NCBI RefSeq assembly: GCF_018362975.1
Contig: NZ_CP074371.1
Span: forward strand, 1,488,001 to 1,552,000
Reading direction: 5' to 3'
DNA length: 64,000 bases
Source of the DNA: Nocardia tengchongensis
GTDB taxonomy: Bacteria > Actinomycetota > Actinomycetes > Mycobacteriales > Mycobacteriaceae
Shown here: positions 56,911 through 64,000 of the stretch, one piece after another
How positions within the stretch are numbered: position 1 is the first letter of the stretch
Layout: each line of letters begins with the position of its first letter
Position numbers and translations under genes: made by a program
The notes under the pieces: model-generated
The model's input: only the letters and a program-made list of their open reading frames with translations
Databases searched by the model: none
Told to the model about the DNA's origin: nothing

Positions 56911-57417
56911 GTGGCCGCCGGCCGGAACGGGCGCGAACCGAGGTGGCTCACCCCGGAGCAGCAGCGTGCCTGGCGGGCCTACACGGACGGCAGCCAGCGC
57001 CTCATGACCGAACTCAACCGGCAGCTGCAACGCGACTGCGACCTGTCCTTCGCCGATTACCGCATCCTGGTGAAGCTCTCCGAGGCCCCCGGTCGCGCGC
57101 TGCGGATGAGCGACCTCGCCGACGGCGTGCTGTCCTCCCGCAGTCGCCTCACCCATCAGATCCGCCGCATGGAGGCCCAGCGCCTGGTCCGCCGCAGCGC
57201 GTGCGAGGACGACGGCCGCGGCGTGCTGGCCCAGCTCACCGACGAGGGCCTGCGCCGCCTGCGGGCGGCTGCTCCCGGGCACGTGGCCGCGGTGCGCCGG
57301 TTCTTCGTGGATCTGCTCACACCCGAGCAGCTGGCCGCCGTGGCCGCGGCGCTGGACCTGGTGAACCAGGCCGCCGATCACCGCGCCGAGACCCGCCCAG
57401 CCGCCGATCCCGAGTGA
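56911..57417 (+). CDS. MarR-family transcriptional regulator
   Basis: 168 aa, GTG start. MarR winged helix: FADYRILVKLSEAPGRALRMSDLADGVLSSRSRLTHQIRRME, wing DDGRGVLAQLTDEG. The first ~35 residues (WLTPEQQRAWRAYTDG) form the usual dimer helix. 90 bp after the hydroxy-acid oxidase on the same strand; possibly co-transcribed with it. Target unknown. Confidence 0.88.
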   Translation: MAAGRNGREPRWLTPEQQRAWRAYTDGSQRLMTELNRQLQRDCDLSFADYRILVKLSEAPGRALRMSDLADGVLSSRSRLTHQIRRMEAQRLVRRSACEDDGRGVLAQLTDEGLRRLRAAAPGHVAAVRRFFVDLLTPEQLAAVAAALDLVNQAADHRAETRPAADPE

Positions 57418-57482
57418 CCGCCCACCTCGATCCCGAAGTGGGAAGCCGACCGCACGCGCCATCAGTTACCATCAGTCCGCCT

Positions 57483-57567
57483 GGAAGCATGGCAGAGCGG
57501 CCGAATGCACTCGCCTTGAAAGCGAGCGTCGCGAAAGCGACCGGGGGTTCAAATCCCTCTGCTTCCG
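57483..57567 (+). tRNA. tRNA-Ser (TGA)
   Basis: 85 nt. Acceptor GGAAGCA/TGCTTCC, anticodon loop CTTGAAA with anticodon TGA, long class-II variable arm, T arm GGGGGTTCAAATCCC. Discriminator G; CCA not encoded. Confidence 0.97.
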
Positions 57568-57574
57568 CTTGAAG

Positions 57575-57616
57575 ATGCTGGTGGACAAGGGTTTTCGAAC
57601 CCTTGTCCACCAGCAT
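57575..57616. terminator. Perfect 19-bp hairpin after tRNA-Ser
   Basis: 19-bp arms with a TTCG tetraloop, then TTTCT. It ends the tRNA transcript and, on the other strand, the hydrolase gene whose stop is at 57622. Confidence 0.8.
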
Positions 57617-57621
57617 TTCTG

Positions 57622-58428
57622 CTATGCGGGCAGGCTCGCGAGCCAGTCGAGGATGATCGGGTCGGTGACCTCGGGGTGGGTGTAGGTGACCGCGTGCGCG
57701 GCGCCCAGCCCGTCGATGGTCTCGACGCGGGTCGGGCCGCCGAGCTGCCCGGCGAGTTCCTCGGTCTGGCGGCGGGAGTGGATCTGATCCTGTACGCCGT
57801 GCATCAGTAGCGCCGGTGCGGTGATGTCCTTGACCAGGTCGACGATGGATTCGCGGTCGATGAGGCAGCGGCCGGCCTGCTGCAGCCGGCGGCGGTCGGA
57901 GGCGTTCCATTTGTCGAGCCAGTACCGGCGGTCCTCGCGGGTGCCGCCGATCATCTGCACCGCGATCGGGGTGGCGATCGGCTCGAGCGGGCCGTCGCCC
58001 AGGATCCACTGGTTCATGATGATCATCTCGAAGCCAACGGATTCGGCGGCGTCGTAGGCGTCGGCGCGGGTGCCGATCAGGATCAGGCCGCGCACCCGGG
58101 AGGGCTGCAGCAGCGCCATCCGCATGCCGATCCACCCGCCCTGCAGCAGGCCGCCGGCGACGACCCGGTCGAGCCCGAGGTGGTCGACCACGGCCCAGGC
58201 GTCCCAGGCCAGGCGCCAGTTGTCGAAGGGCGCGTCCGAGTCCTCGGTCAGGCCGTGGCCGCGCGCGTCGATGGTGATCAGCCGATAGTCGGGGGCCAGC
58301 GACCGTTCCTGGGCCGCCCACATCTCGGAGTCCTTGAAGAAGCCGTGCATCAGTACCACCGCCGGACCGTCGCCGCCGGTATCCCGGTAGTGGATCCTCG
58401 CCCCGTCTTCGGTGGTCACGAACGGCAT
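57622..58428 (-). CDS. Alpha/beta hydrolase lacking the usual nucleophile
   Basis: 268 aa from the ATG at 58428 (GGGGAGGG upstream). Epoxide-hydrolase/haloperoxidase-like fold: oxyanion HGFFKD, DARGHG, cap domain, late Asp in HGVQDQ and His in AAHAVTYTHP. The nucleophile elbow, usually GxSxGG, reads GLLQGGW: Leu replaces Ser, and CTG cannot come from one base error in TCG. It may be a binding protein or use another mechanism. A KstR-like box 72 bp upstream hints at sterol-linked expression. Confidence 0.85.
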   Translation of the reverse strand: MPFVTTEDGARIHYRDTGGDGPAVVLMHGFFKDSEMWAAQERSLAPDYRLITIDARGHGLTEDSDAPFDNWRLAWDAWAVVDHLGLDRVVAGGLLQGGWIGMRMALLQPSRVRGLILIGTRADAYDAAESVGFEMIIMNQWILGDGPLEPIATPIAVQMIGGTREDRRYWLDKWNASDRRRLQQAGRCLIDRESIVDLVKDITAPALLMHGVQDQIHSRRQTEELAGQLGGPTRVETIDGLGAAHAVTYTHPEVTDPIILDWLASLPA

Positions 58429-58499
58429 GGGACAGCGCCCTCCCCTGGTAGGTCTTCGACTGCGCCAGTGTGGATTCGAGGCGCGCGCCCGACCATAAC

Positions 58500-58513
58500 A
58501 GGAACGTGTTCTA
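58500..58513. promoter_or_regulatory. KstR-like operator
   Basis: AGGAACGTGTTCTA fits the KstR consensus TNNAACNNGTTNNA at all but one end position. It overlaps the pat stop codon and lies 72 bp upstream of the hydrolase start, beside a possible TATGGT -10 on the minus strand. Confidence 0.5.
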
Positions 58514-59587
58514 GAGGAAGCGCGCGATCGTCGCCGGATCGGTGGCGAAGGCCAGGAACGCGTCGTTCTCGTGCGGATCGCCCGCGGTGACGCGCACGCC
58601 GTCCACGCCGTAGGGCCGGATGATGACCCCCGCCTCGGTACTGGCCGCACCGTAGTCGGCGCTGCGGTCGCCCAGCGGCAGCCAGAGGAAGTTCGAGTGG
58701 CTCACCGGCAGCCGGTAGCCCGCCGCGAGCAGCGCGTCGCGCATGCGATCACGTTCGGCCACAACGGCATCGGTGCGCTCCAGCAGCTCGTGCCGCGCCT
58801 CCAACGAGGCGATGGCGGCCGCCTGCGCCACCCGGCTCACGCTGAACGGGATGTGTACCTTCATCAGCGCGGTGATCACCTCGGGCGCGCCGACCGCGTA
58901 GCCGACCCGCAGTCCCGCCAGGCCGTAGGCCTTCGAAAACGTGCGCAGCACCAGCACATTCGGTCGATTGCGGCCCAGTTCGACGCCGTCGGGGAAGTCC
59001 TCGGCGGGCATACGCAGGTATTCGAAGTACGCCTCGTCCAGCACCACCAGAACGTCGGCGGGCACCTTGTCGAGGAACTCGACGAGTTCGGCCTTGCCGC
59101 GCGCGGTGCCGGTCGGATTGTTCGGATTGCACACGAACACCACGCGGGTGCGCGGGGTGATCGCCGCCGCCAAAGCGTCCAGATCGTGGGTGGATTCATC
59201 GTCCAGCGGCACCTGGACCGCCTTGGCGCCCGCCACCTGGGTGACGATCGGGTACGCCTCGAACGAGCGCCACGCGAACAGCACCTCGTCCTCGGGGTGC
59301 CGGCAGGTGATCTGCACCAGCTCCTGGCACAGCGCGACACTGCCGCAGCCGGCCGCCACGTTCTCCAGCTGCACGCCCAGGAAATCCGCGATGGCGCCGC
59401 GCAATTCGATGGCGTGGTTGTCCGGATACCGGTTCGACAGCTCGACCGCCTCGGTGATCGCCTTGGTCACCGACGGCAGCGGCGGGAAGGTGGTCTCGTT
59501 GCTGGCCAGCTTCACCGCGCCGGGGTGGGTCTTGCCGGCGACGTACGCGGGGATGGCATCGAGGTCCGGGCGAATGTGCGCGCTCAC
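58511..59587 (-). CDS. pat: Aromatic amino acid / histidinol-phosphate aminotransferase
   Basis: 358 aa, class I/II PLP aminotransferase. LASNETTFPPLPSV N-terminus, FVCNPNNPTGT, DEAYFEY, PLP Lys in RTFSKAYGLAGLRVGY, and C-terminal RPYGVDGVRVT. Corresponds to Rv3772 (HisC2/Pat): transamination of aromatic 2-oxo acids or histidinol-phosphate. No his genes nearby, which favours the aromatic role. Stop codon overlaps the KstR-like box of the next gene. Confidence 0.92.
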   Translation of the reverse strand: MSAHIRPDLDAIPAYVAGKTHPGAVKLASNETTFPPLPSVTKAITEAVELSNRYPDNHAIELRGAIADFLGVQLENVAAGCGSVALCQELVQITCRHPEDEVLFAWRSFEAYPIVTQVAGAKAVQVPLDDESTHDLDALAAAITPRTRVVFVCNPNNPTGTARGKAELVEFLDKVPADVLVVLDEAYFEYLRMPAEDFPDGVELGRNRPNVLVLRTFSKAYGLAGLRVGYAVGAPEVITALMKVHIPFSVSRVAQAAAIASLEARHELLERTDAVVAERDRMRDALLAAGYRLPVSHSNFLWLPLGDRSADYGAASTEAGVIIRPYGVDGVRVTAGDPHENDAFLAFATDPATIARFL

Positions 59588-59761
59588 CCTTCCACCCTAT
59601 GTCGAGCGTCCGCCGGGCCGACCGCCGGTGCCGTCCGGTTCGACCCGGTTGCTCGAATGCCGCCCGCCGCTCCCGAATCGCGCTCGGCTGGAAAGTCTCC
59701 GGATTTCCGGACCGTCGGAAAGATTTATCGCGTTTTTACCTAGCACAACTACAGTGGCCCT

Positions 59762-60454
59762 ATGTCGGGCATCTATCGAGAACTGGCCCCTGTGCACGAC
59801 ACGACCGCGATAGCGCTCACCGTGCTCGAACCCGAGGGACACACGCGCGGCGGCATCGTGGTATTGCACGAATCACGTGAATTCACCGAGCCATTGCTGG
59901 AACTCATGCGAGCGCTCGCCGACGACGGCTGGACCGTCCTCGCCCCCGACTTGTTCCACCGCCCGGTCAACGGCAGCGTCGACGAGTGCGTCTTCGGGGA
60001 GGACCTCTTCGCCGACTTCGACGCCTGCTTCGAATGGCTCACCCGGCACGGCGTCTTCCGCGACTGCATCGGCGTCCTCGGCTTCGACTCCGCCGGCACC
60101 GCCGCCGCCCTGGTCGCCACCAACCGCCGCGTCGGCGCGGCCGTGAGCGTCGCCGCCCGCGGCATCGAGACCCCCATCAGCCCGCAGGCCAGCACCCTGC
60201 TCGCCGCCGCCCCCGCCTTCCAGGCCCCCTGGCTCGGCCTCTTCGGCGAGGACGACCCCCTCACTCCGCCCGACCAGGTCGACCGCCTCCGCGAGGCCGC
60301 CGCCCGCGCCGACGTCGCCACCCTGGTGGTCACCTACCCCGGTCTCCACCACCGCCCCGACCATCCCGGCTTCGACCCCGCCGCCCTCGAGGACGTATCC
60401 GTCCTCGACGCGCAGACCAGAATCTACGAATGGTTCGACTCGCACCTACGCTGA
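59762..60454 (+). CDS. Dienelactone-hydrolase-family protein
   Basis: 230 aa. DLH-type fold with the early Glu (VVLHESREF), APDLFHR and late Asp/His (GEDDPLTPPDQ; GLHHRPDH). In DLH the elbow reads GFCxGG; here it reads GFDSAG, so Asp stands at the nucleophile position with Ser next to it. Activity may differ from true dienelactone hydrolase. Stand-alone, just before two tRNAs. Confidence 0.83.
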   Translation: MSGIYRELAPVHDTTAIALTVLEPEGHTRGGIVVLHESREFTEPLLELMRALADDGWTVLAPDLFHRPVNGSVDECVFGEDLFADFDACFEWLTRHGVFRDCIGVLGFDSAGTAAALVATNRRVGAAVSVAARGIETPISPQASTLLAAAPAFQAPWLGLFGEDDPLTPPDQVDRLREAAARADVATLVVTYPGLHHRPDHPGFDPAALEDVSVLDAQTRIYEWFDSHLR

Positions 60455-60463
60455 CCAGCCGAT

Positions 60464-60493
60464 TTGGCCTATTGGTCACCCGCTGTGTAATCT
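60464..60493 (+). promoter_or_regulatory. Candidate promoter of the tRNA-Ser/tRNA-Arg unit
   Basis: TTGGCC (60464-60469) and TAATCT (60488-60493) with an 18-bp spacer, 50 bp before tRNA-Ser. Confidence 0.35.
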
Positions 60494-60542
60494 TCTGTCC
60501 CGGCGGTTCGAAAGGAACCGGCGCCCTCGAAGAGGGGCACCA

Positions 60543-60629
60543 GGAGGCGTGCCAGAGCGGCCGAATGGGACTCACTGCTAATGAGTTGTCCCTTCACGGG
60601 GACCGGAGGTTCAAATCCTCTCGCCTCCG
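60543..60629 (+). tRNA. tRNA-Ser (GCT)
   Basis: 87 nt class-II tRNA. Acceptor GGAGGCG/CGCCTCC, anticodon loop CTGCTAA (anticodon GCT), long variable arm, T arm GGAGGTTCAAATCCTC. CCA follows in the DNA at 60630-60632. Confidence 0.97.
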
Positions 60630-60670
60630 CCACCGCCCGGTTCGCCGGGTACTAAAACTTGAATAGCCAT

Positions 60671-60743
60671 GCGCCCGTAGCTCAACGGATAGAGCATCTG
60701 ACTACGGATCAGAAGGTTGGGAGTTCGAGTCTCTCCGGGCGCA
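60671..60743 (+). tRNA. tRNA-Arg (ACG)
   Basis: 73 nt. Acceptor GCGCCCG/CGGGCGC, D arm TAGCTCAACGGATAGAGCA, anticodon ACG in loop CTACGGA, T loop TTCGAGT. CCA not encoded. 41 bp after tRNA-Ser; likely co-transcribed. Confidence 0.97.
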
Positions 60744-60748
60744 CAAAC

Positions 60749-60780
60749 AAAGGCCCCACACCAAACGGTGTGGGGCCTTT
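60749..60780. terminator. Terminator after tRNA-Arg
   Basis: Perfect 14-bp stem AAAGGCCCCACACC with its complement, AAAC loop, followed by a T-rich run. Also placed to stop the convergent gene at 60798. Confidence 0.8.
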
Positions 60781-60797
60781 GACTTTTGGCAGGCCGG

Positions 60798-61511
60798 TTA
60801 CTTCCAGGCGGCGAGGGCGGGGAGATCGCCGGTGAGGCCGGCGCCGGGGGAGCGGCCGATGAGCCAGGCGGCCAGCGCCGCGGCGGGGCCGCTGATTTCG
60901 GGGCCCTGGGCGCCCACCGTGCCGGTGTAGCCGGTGTCGGTGGCCAGCACCGTGAAGCCTGCGCCGTCGGCGGGCCTGACCTCGCCCAGGGATTGGGTGA
61001 GCAGGCGGGCGGTGAAGTCCTCGGGCCAGTCGGCGGGCGTGTAGCCGATGTTCAGGTCGACGTGGTGGATCTCGACCTCCAGCCGGCGCATCCAGATGAC
61101 GCGCGTCGCGGGGATCTCGCCGCCCATCCGGTTGCGGACGGTGGCGGCCCAGCGGTCGGCGGGCATCACCCGGGCCAGCGCCAGCCAGCGTTCGGCGGAG
61201 GCGGTGAGGTCCTCGAGCTGGTCGCGCAGCGGGCGGGGAGCGCCGGCCTCGATATCGGCGTCGCGCAGGAATTGGCTTGCGTACTGCGGGGTTTCGATGC
61301 CGGTGCGGGCCCACAGCAGCAGGTTGACCAGGCTGTCGGCATTGCGGGACAGGTGGGCCAGCACGTGGCCGCGGGTCCAGCCGGGCAGCAGGGAGGGGTC
61401 GACGAGATCGGCTTCGCCCAGCGCGGCGACCGCGGGGAGCAGGCGCTCGGTCGCGGCGGCGACGGTGTCGAGCTGGGCGGCGATATCGGCGAGGTGCGCG
61501 TCGCTGGTCAC
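60798..61511 (-). CDS. Maleylpyruvate isomerase-family mycothiol-dependent protein
   Basis: 237 aa, GTG start. N-terminal DinB-like four-helix bundle with LLPGWTRGHVLAHLSRNADS (His of the metal triad) and WMRRLEVEIHHVDL (two more His). The C-terminal domain is SCP2-like. Mycothiol is the actinobacterial thiol, which fits this organism. True substrate unknown; other members act in detoxification. Confidence 0.88.
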   Translation of the reverse strand: MTSDAHLADIAAQLDTVAAATERLLPAVAALGEADLVDPSLLPGWTRGHVLAHLSRNADSLVNLLLWARTGIETPQYASQFLRDADIEAGAPRPLRDQLEDLTASAERWLALARVMPADRWAATVRNRMGGEIPATRVIWMRRLEVEIHHVDLNIGYTPADWPEDFTARLLTQSLGEVRPADGAGFTVLATDTGYTGTVGAQGPEISGPAAALAAWLIGRSPGAGLTGDLPALAAWK

Positions 61512-61537
61512 GGTCCGACCCTAACCGGTGCGGGCGG

Positions 61538-62302
61538 TCAGCGGCCGGACGACGAGCTGGTGCGGCGGTGCCGGGTGGGCACCCCGGAATCGCGTTCGGC
61601 CACAACGATTTGCACGGCCAGCGCGACCAGCCACAGCGACATGGCTCCGACCTGGATGCGCTGGGCGATGCCGAGACCGTAGTTGCCGGGCAGGTTGTCG
61701 GCGATCAGCATCCACGCGGTGACCACCGAGCCGACGATCAGAATCCACAGGCCGGTGTGCCGCAGGATCGGCCAGCGCCGGTACTTGAAGGCCGCCACCG
61801 TGAACGCGATCATCGCGATGTAGATGGAAAACACCGCCAGCGTGCTGGTCAGCGCGTGAATCTGATGCAGTTGCGGGAACAGCCCGGTGTCCACATAGCG
61901 TTTGGGCCCGTCCGGATCCTCGGGCACGATCGGCCACTGCGCGTCGGCGATGGTGGCGGCGCCGAAGCAGGCCAGGGCCACCCAGCCGATGGTCGAGTAG
62001 CGCCGCCGGGAGAACAACAGCACCCCGCCGAGCCCCGCGACCACCAGCAGGGAGCCGGACACGGTGTCGCCGGTGGTGAAGACCCAGCGGAACGGTGCGC
62101 CCTTCTCGGCCAGCTGGCTGAGGAACGTGTTGGTGGGGTTGCTCGGGATGGGCAGGATGAATTCCAGGACCCAGGAGGAGTAGCCGAGCCCGGCGATCGC
62201 GATCAGGATGGCGATGAACCACCGCAGCACCCGTCGCCATCGCGGCTGGAGTGTTTCCGTGCTCGGAGCCGCCTCGGCTAGTTTCTGCTCGGTTGGCATC
62301 AC
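61538..62302 (-). CDS. DUF998 membrane protein
   Basis: 254 aa with about six TM helices. An N-terminal cytoplasmic tail leads to GLGYSSWVLEFILPIPSNPTN; the outer/inner loops hold FTTGDTVSGS and LHQIHALTSTLA, typical of DUF998. The C-terminal tail is basic and Ser-rich. Function unknown. Confidence 0.82.
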   Translation of the reverse strand: MMPTEQKLAEAAPSTETLQPRWRRVLRWFIAILIAIAGLGYSSWVLEFILPIPSNPTNTFLSQLAEKGAPFRWVFTTGDTVSGSLLVVAGLGGVLLFSRRRYSTIGWVALACFGAATIADAQWPIVPEDPDGPKRYVDTGLFPQLHQIHALTSTLAVFSIYIAMIAFTVAAFKYRRWPILRHTGLWILIVGSVVTAWMLIADNLPGNYGLGIAQRIQVGAMSLWLVALAVQIVVAERDSGVPTRHRRTSSSSGR

Positions 62303-62422
62303 CGCGCTCGCTTTCGCTGGCCTCGCTTACTCGTACTGCCTGCCCGCAGTTTCTGGCGTCGTCCGGACTGGTCGGCTGGTCCGGTCGCTACGTCCATTGT
62401 CGCCCATGAGTTAACACGGATG

Positions 62423-62845
62423 TCACACCCCGCGCGTCAAAGCCCGCATCACCAGGTCGGCAGCCGATTCCGCGGGTTCGTGTTCCCAGACCCGCACCAC
62501 GGTCCAGCCCGCCGCCGCCAGCCGGGCATCGGTGTCGCGGTCCCGCGCCACGTTCCCGGCCAGCTTCTCGGCCCACCACTGGGCGTTGTTCTTCGGGTGA
62601 GTCGCATGCTCGGGGCAGCTGTGCCAGAAGCACCCGTCCACATAGACCGCTACCTTCCGCCGCGGGAACACCAGGTCCGCCCGCCGCCGCAGTCCCGGCA
62701 GCGGCGCCCGGTCCACGAAGTAGCGCTCACCGCGCCGATGTAATTCCCGCCGCAGGGCCAGCTCCGGTTTCGTCCCCACCCGGCGCTGCTTGGCCATGCG
62801 GGCGCTGGTCGCCGCATCGGTGCCGGGCCGCGCCGCATCGGTCAT
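62423..62845 (-). CDS. vsr: Very short patch repair endonuclease (Vsr)
   Basis: 140 aa from the ATG at 62845 (GGAGGA upstream). Vsr fold: RVGTKPELALRRELHRRG, RADLVFPRRKVAVYVDGCFWHSCP, with catalytic Asp and the zinc-site Cys/His (HSCPEH), and NARDRDTDARL-like helix. Nicks T:G mismatches left by deamination of 5-methylcytosine. Directly downstream of the cytosine methyltransferase (39 bp), the normal partner. Confidence 0.92.
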   Translation of the reverse strand: MTDAARPGTDAATSARMAKQRRVGTKPELALRRELHRRGERYFVDRAPLPGLRRRADLVFPRRKVAVYVDGCFWHSCPEHATHPKNNAQWWAEKLAGNVARDRDTDARLAAAGWTVVRVWEHEPAESAADLVMRALTRGV

Positions 62846-62884
62846 CGGGCCATCCTCCGCTGGGCCGCGCCCGGCCGGCAAGGC

Positions 62885-64000
62885 TCACGCGGCCTTGACG
62901 GGCGCGCCCCCCATGCGCTCGAGGTGGTTCTCGACATCGTCGAGGAAACCCGCCGGGAAGCGCAGCGAGCCCATCTGGGTGCGGCGCAGGAAACCGGCGG
63001 TCGCGCGGGCCGACAGCAGCCGCGGATCGTCGAGGAACCAGCGCAGGTCCTCGTAGGGCGCGTGAACGGGCCAGGTGGACACCGGAACCCGCCGCACCTC
63101 CCCCTGACGCCCCCAGGCGGCGGTCGGCCAGCTCTTGCGGGTCAGCGGTTCGCCGTCGGGGATCGGATCGTCGGCCGGGTTGGTGACGCGCTCGGCGATC
63201 CAGTCGGCCATGCGCACGCTCACCGCGTTGCCGACCAGCTTCCAGCGATGCCCCGGCCGCACGCCCGGCACGGCCAAAGCCGGTGTCGTCCAATCCCGAT
63301 CGAAGCCCTGCAGGCGTTCACCGTCGGTGATGCCGGGGGTGACCAGTTCACCAGAGGGCAGCCGGACGGCGGGCGGGCTCGCGATCCCGAGGCCGGAGCC
63401 GCCCTTCAGCGTGGGTACCGCGTTCACCGCCCAGCCCAGGCCGCGGTTGCCCTCGGTCCAGTAGAAGCCGCACGGATCGTGGGCCGGATCGCCGACTTCG
63501 CGCGGGCCCGCGTCGGCTCCGAACAGGATCGGCCGCGGATCGTCGGTGCGGGAGGCCAGCATGAGCACCCGCTCCCGCCGTTGCGGCAGGCCGAACGCGC
63601 GCGCGTCGACCACCCGGTAGGCCCAGGTGTAGCCGAGTTCGGTGAGCGCGTCGGTGATGTGGCGCATGGCCGCGCCGCCGCCGAGCTGCAGCATGAACGG
63701 CACGTTCTCGATCAGCAGCCAGCGTGGGCCCTTCTTGCGCTTGACCAGCCGGAACACCTCGTCCACCAAACCCGAACGGGAGCCGGTGATTCCGGCCGTG
63801 CGCCCGGCTTGTGACAGGTCCTGGCAGGGGAAGCCGGCCGCGACGAGTTCGATCCCCGCCGGCAGCGACCGCAGCTTGGTCACGTCCGAATGCAGTGGCA
63901 CACCGGAAAGTGCGCCCCCAGCACCGCCTGCGCCCCGGAGTCGATCTCGCACAGCAGTTCGCTGCGCCAGCCGTGGCCCGCGAGCCCGAGTTCCAGCCCA
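62885..64000 (-). CDS. DNA (cytosine-5) methyltransferase, 5' end beyond window, frameshifted
   Basis: The C-terminal ~370 aa are in the window. Catalytic PC motif GFPCQDLSQAG, motif VI LLIENVPF, motif VIII QRRERVLMLASR, and VGNAVSVRMADWIAERV at the end. Near 63900 the frame breaks. Upstream sequence in a second frame reads LAGHGWRSELLCEID and AVLGAHFP, the expected motif I-II region, and one added G joins them (FPGVPLHSD). Pairs with vsr. No restriction endonuclease is seen, so this is an orphan methylase or the rest of the system lies outside. Confidence 0.88.
   Translation of the reverse strand, partial: WAGTRARGPRLAQRTAVRDRLRGAGGAGGALSGVPLHSDVTKLRSLPAGIELVAAGFPCQDLSQAGRTAGITGSRSGLVDEVFRLVKRKKGPRWLLIENVPFMLQLGGGAAMRHITDALTELGYTWAYRVVDARAFGLPQRRERVLMLASRTDDPRPILFGADAGPREVGDPAHDPCGFYWTEGNRGLGWAVNAVPTLKGGSGLGIASPPAVRLPSGELVTPGITDGERLQGFDRDWTTPALAVPGVRPGHRWKLVGNAVSVRMADWIAERVTNPADDPIPDGEPLTRKSWPTAAWGRQGEVRRVPVSTWPVHAPYEDLRWFLDDPRLLSARATAGFLRRTQMGSLRFPAGFLDDVENHLERMGGAPVKAA

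Noticed and set aside
57575..57616. Possible attachment site or tRNA remnant next to tRNA-Ser
   Set aside because: The sequence is a perfect hairpin with TTCG loop and no duplicated tRNA 3' end or integrase nearby; a terminator is enough.

Overview
The window looks like a chromosomal segment of a Nocardia species or a very close mycolic-acid actinomycete. It has high GC throughout. It carries the end of a Pks13-type mycolate condensase plus AccD4, two Emb arabinosyltransferases, AftA, DprE1/DprE2, GlfT1/GlfT2, a Wzm/Wzt galactan exporter, RmlA/B/C and a proteasome activator ending in GQYL. Gene content and partial order match the Mycobacterium tuberculosis Rv3772-Rv3800 region, but the block is rearranged and padded with accessory genes.

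Layout. 1-3.4 kb: pks13 tail, accD4, a small secreted protein and a 68-aa protein. 3.4-10.2 kb: two emb genes on the minus strand. 10.2-15.4 kb: three tandem paralogous Ser/Thr kinases on the plus strand, each with the same kind of extracytoplasmic domain. They lie between the emb genes and the aftA block. 15.4-22.3 kb: a multi-pass membrane protein, aftA, dprE2, dprE1 and a divergent GtrA gene. 22.3-30.2 kb: accessory genes (flavin/PPOX-type protein, molybdopterin oxidoreductase, XRE and MarR regulators, MFS exporter). 30.2-40.6 kb: rmlC-rmlA, an esterase, a secreted protein, rmlB, a GtrB/GtrA/DUF2142 glycan-modification group and glfT2. 40.6-49.2 kb: TetR and SRPBCC genes, an SDR, a secreted hydrolase and peptidase pair, a NarL-type two-component system and rsgA. 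49.4-59.6 kb: glfT1-wzt-wzm, bpa, a cysteine-desulfurase-like gene, quinone reductase, alpha-hydroxy-acid oxidase, MarR, tRNA-Ser, alpha/beta hydrolase and pat. 59.7-64 kb: dienelactone-hydrolase-like gene, tRNA-Ser, tRNA-Arg, a mycothiol-dependent-isomerase-like gene, DUF998, vsr and a DNA cytosine methyltransferase running off the end.

How it works together. RmlA/B/C supply dTDP-rhamnose for the linker. GlfT1 and GlfT2 build galactan and Wzm/Wzt export it. DprE1/DprE2 make decaprenyl-phosphoryl-arabinose. AftA and the Emb proteins add arabinan. Pks13 and AccD4 make the mycolates that cap it. The three receptor kinases are well placed to tune this machinery, by analogy with PknH-EmbR control of mycobacterial emb genes (inference).

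Quality warning. At least eight genes, including aftA, carry what look like single-base frameshifts. Protein similarity resumes in another frame with nothing else lost, which points more to residual sequencing error than to gene decay. Coordinates for these genes are given as the reconstructed whole gene.
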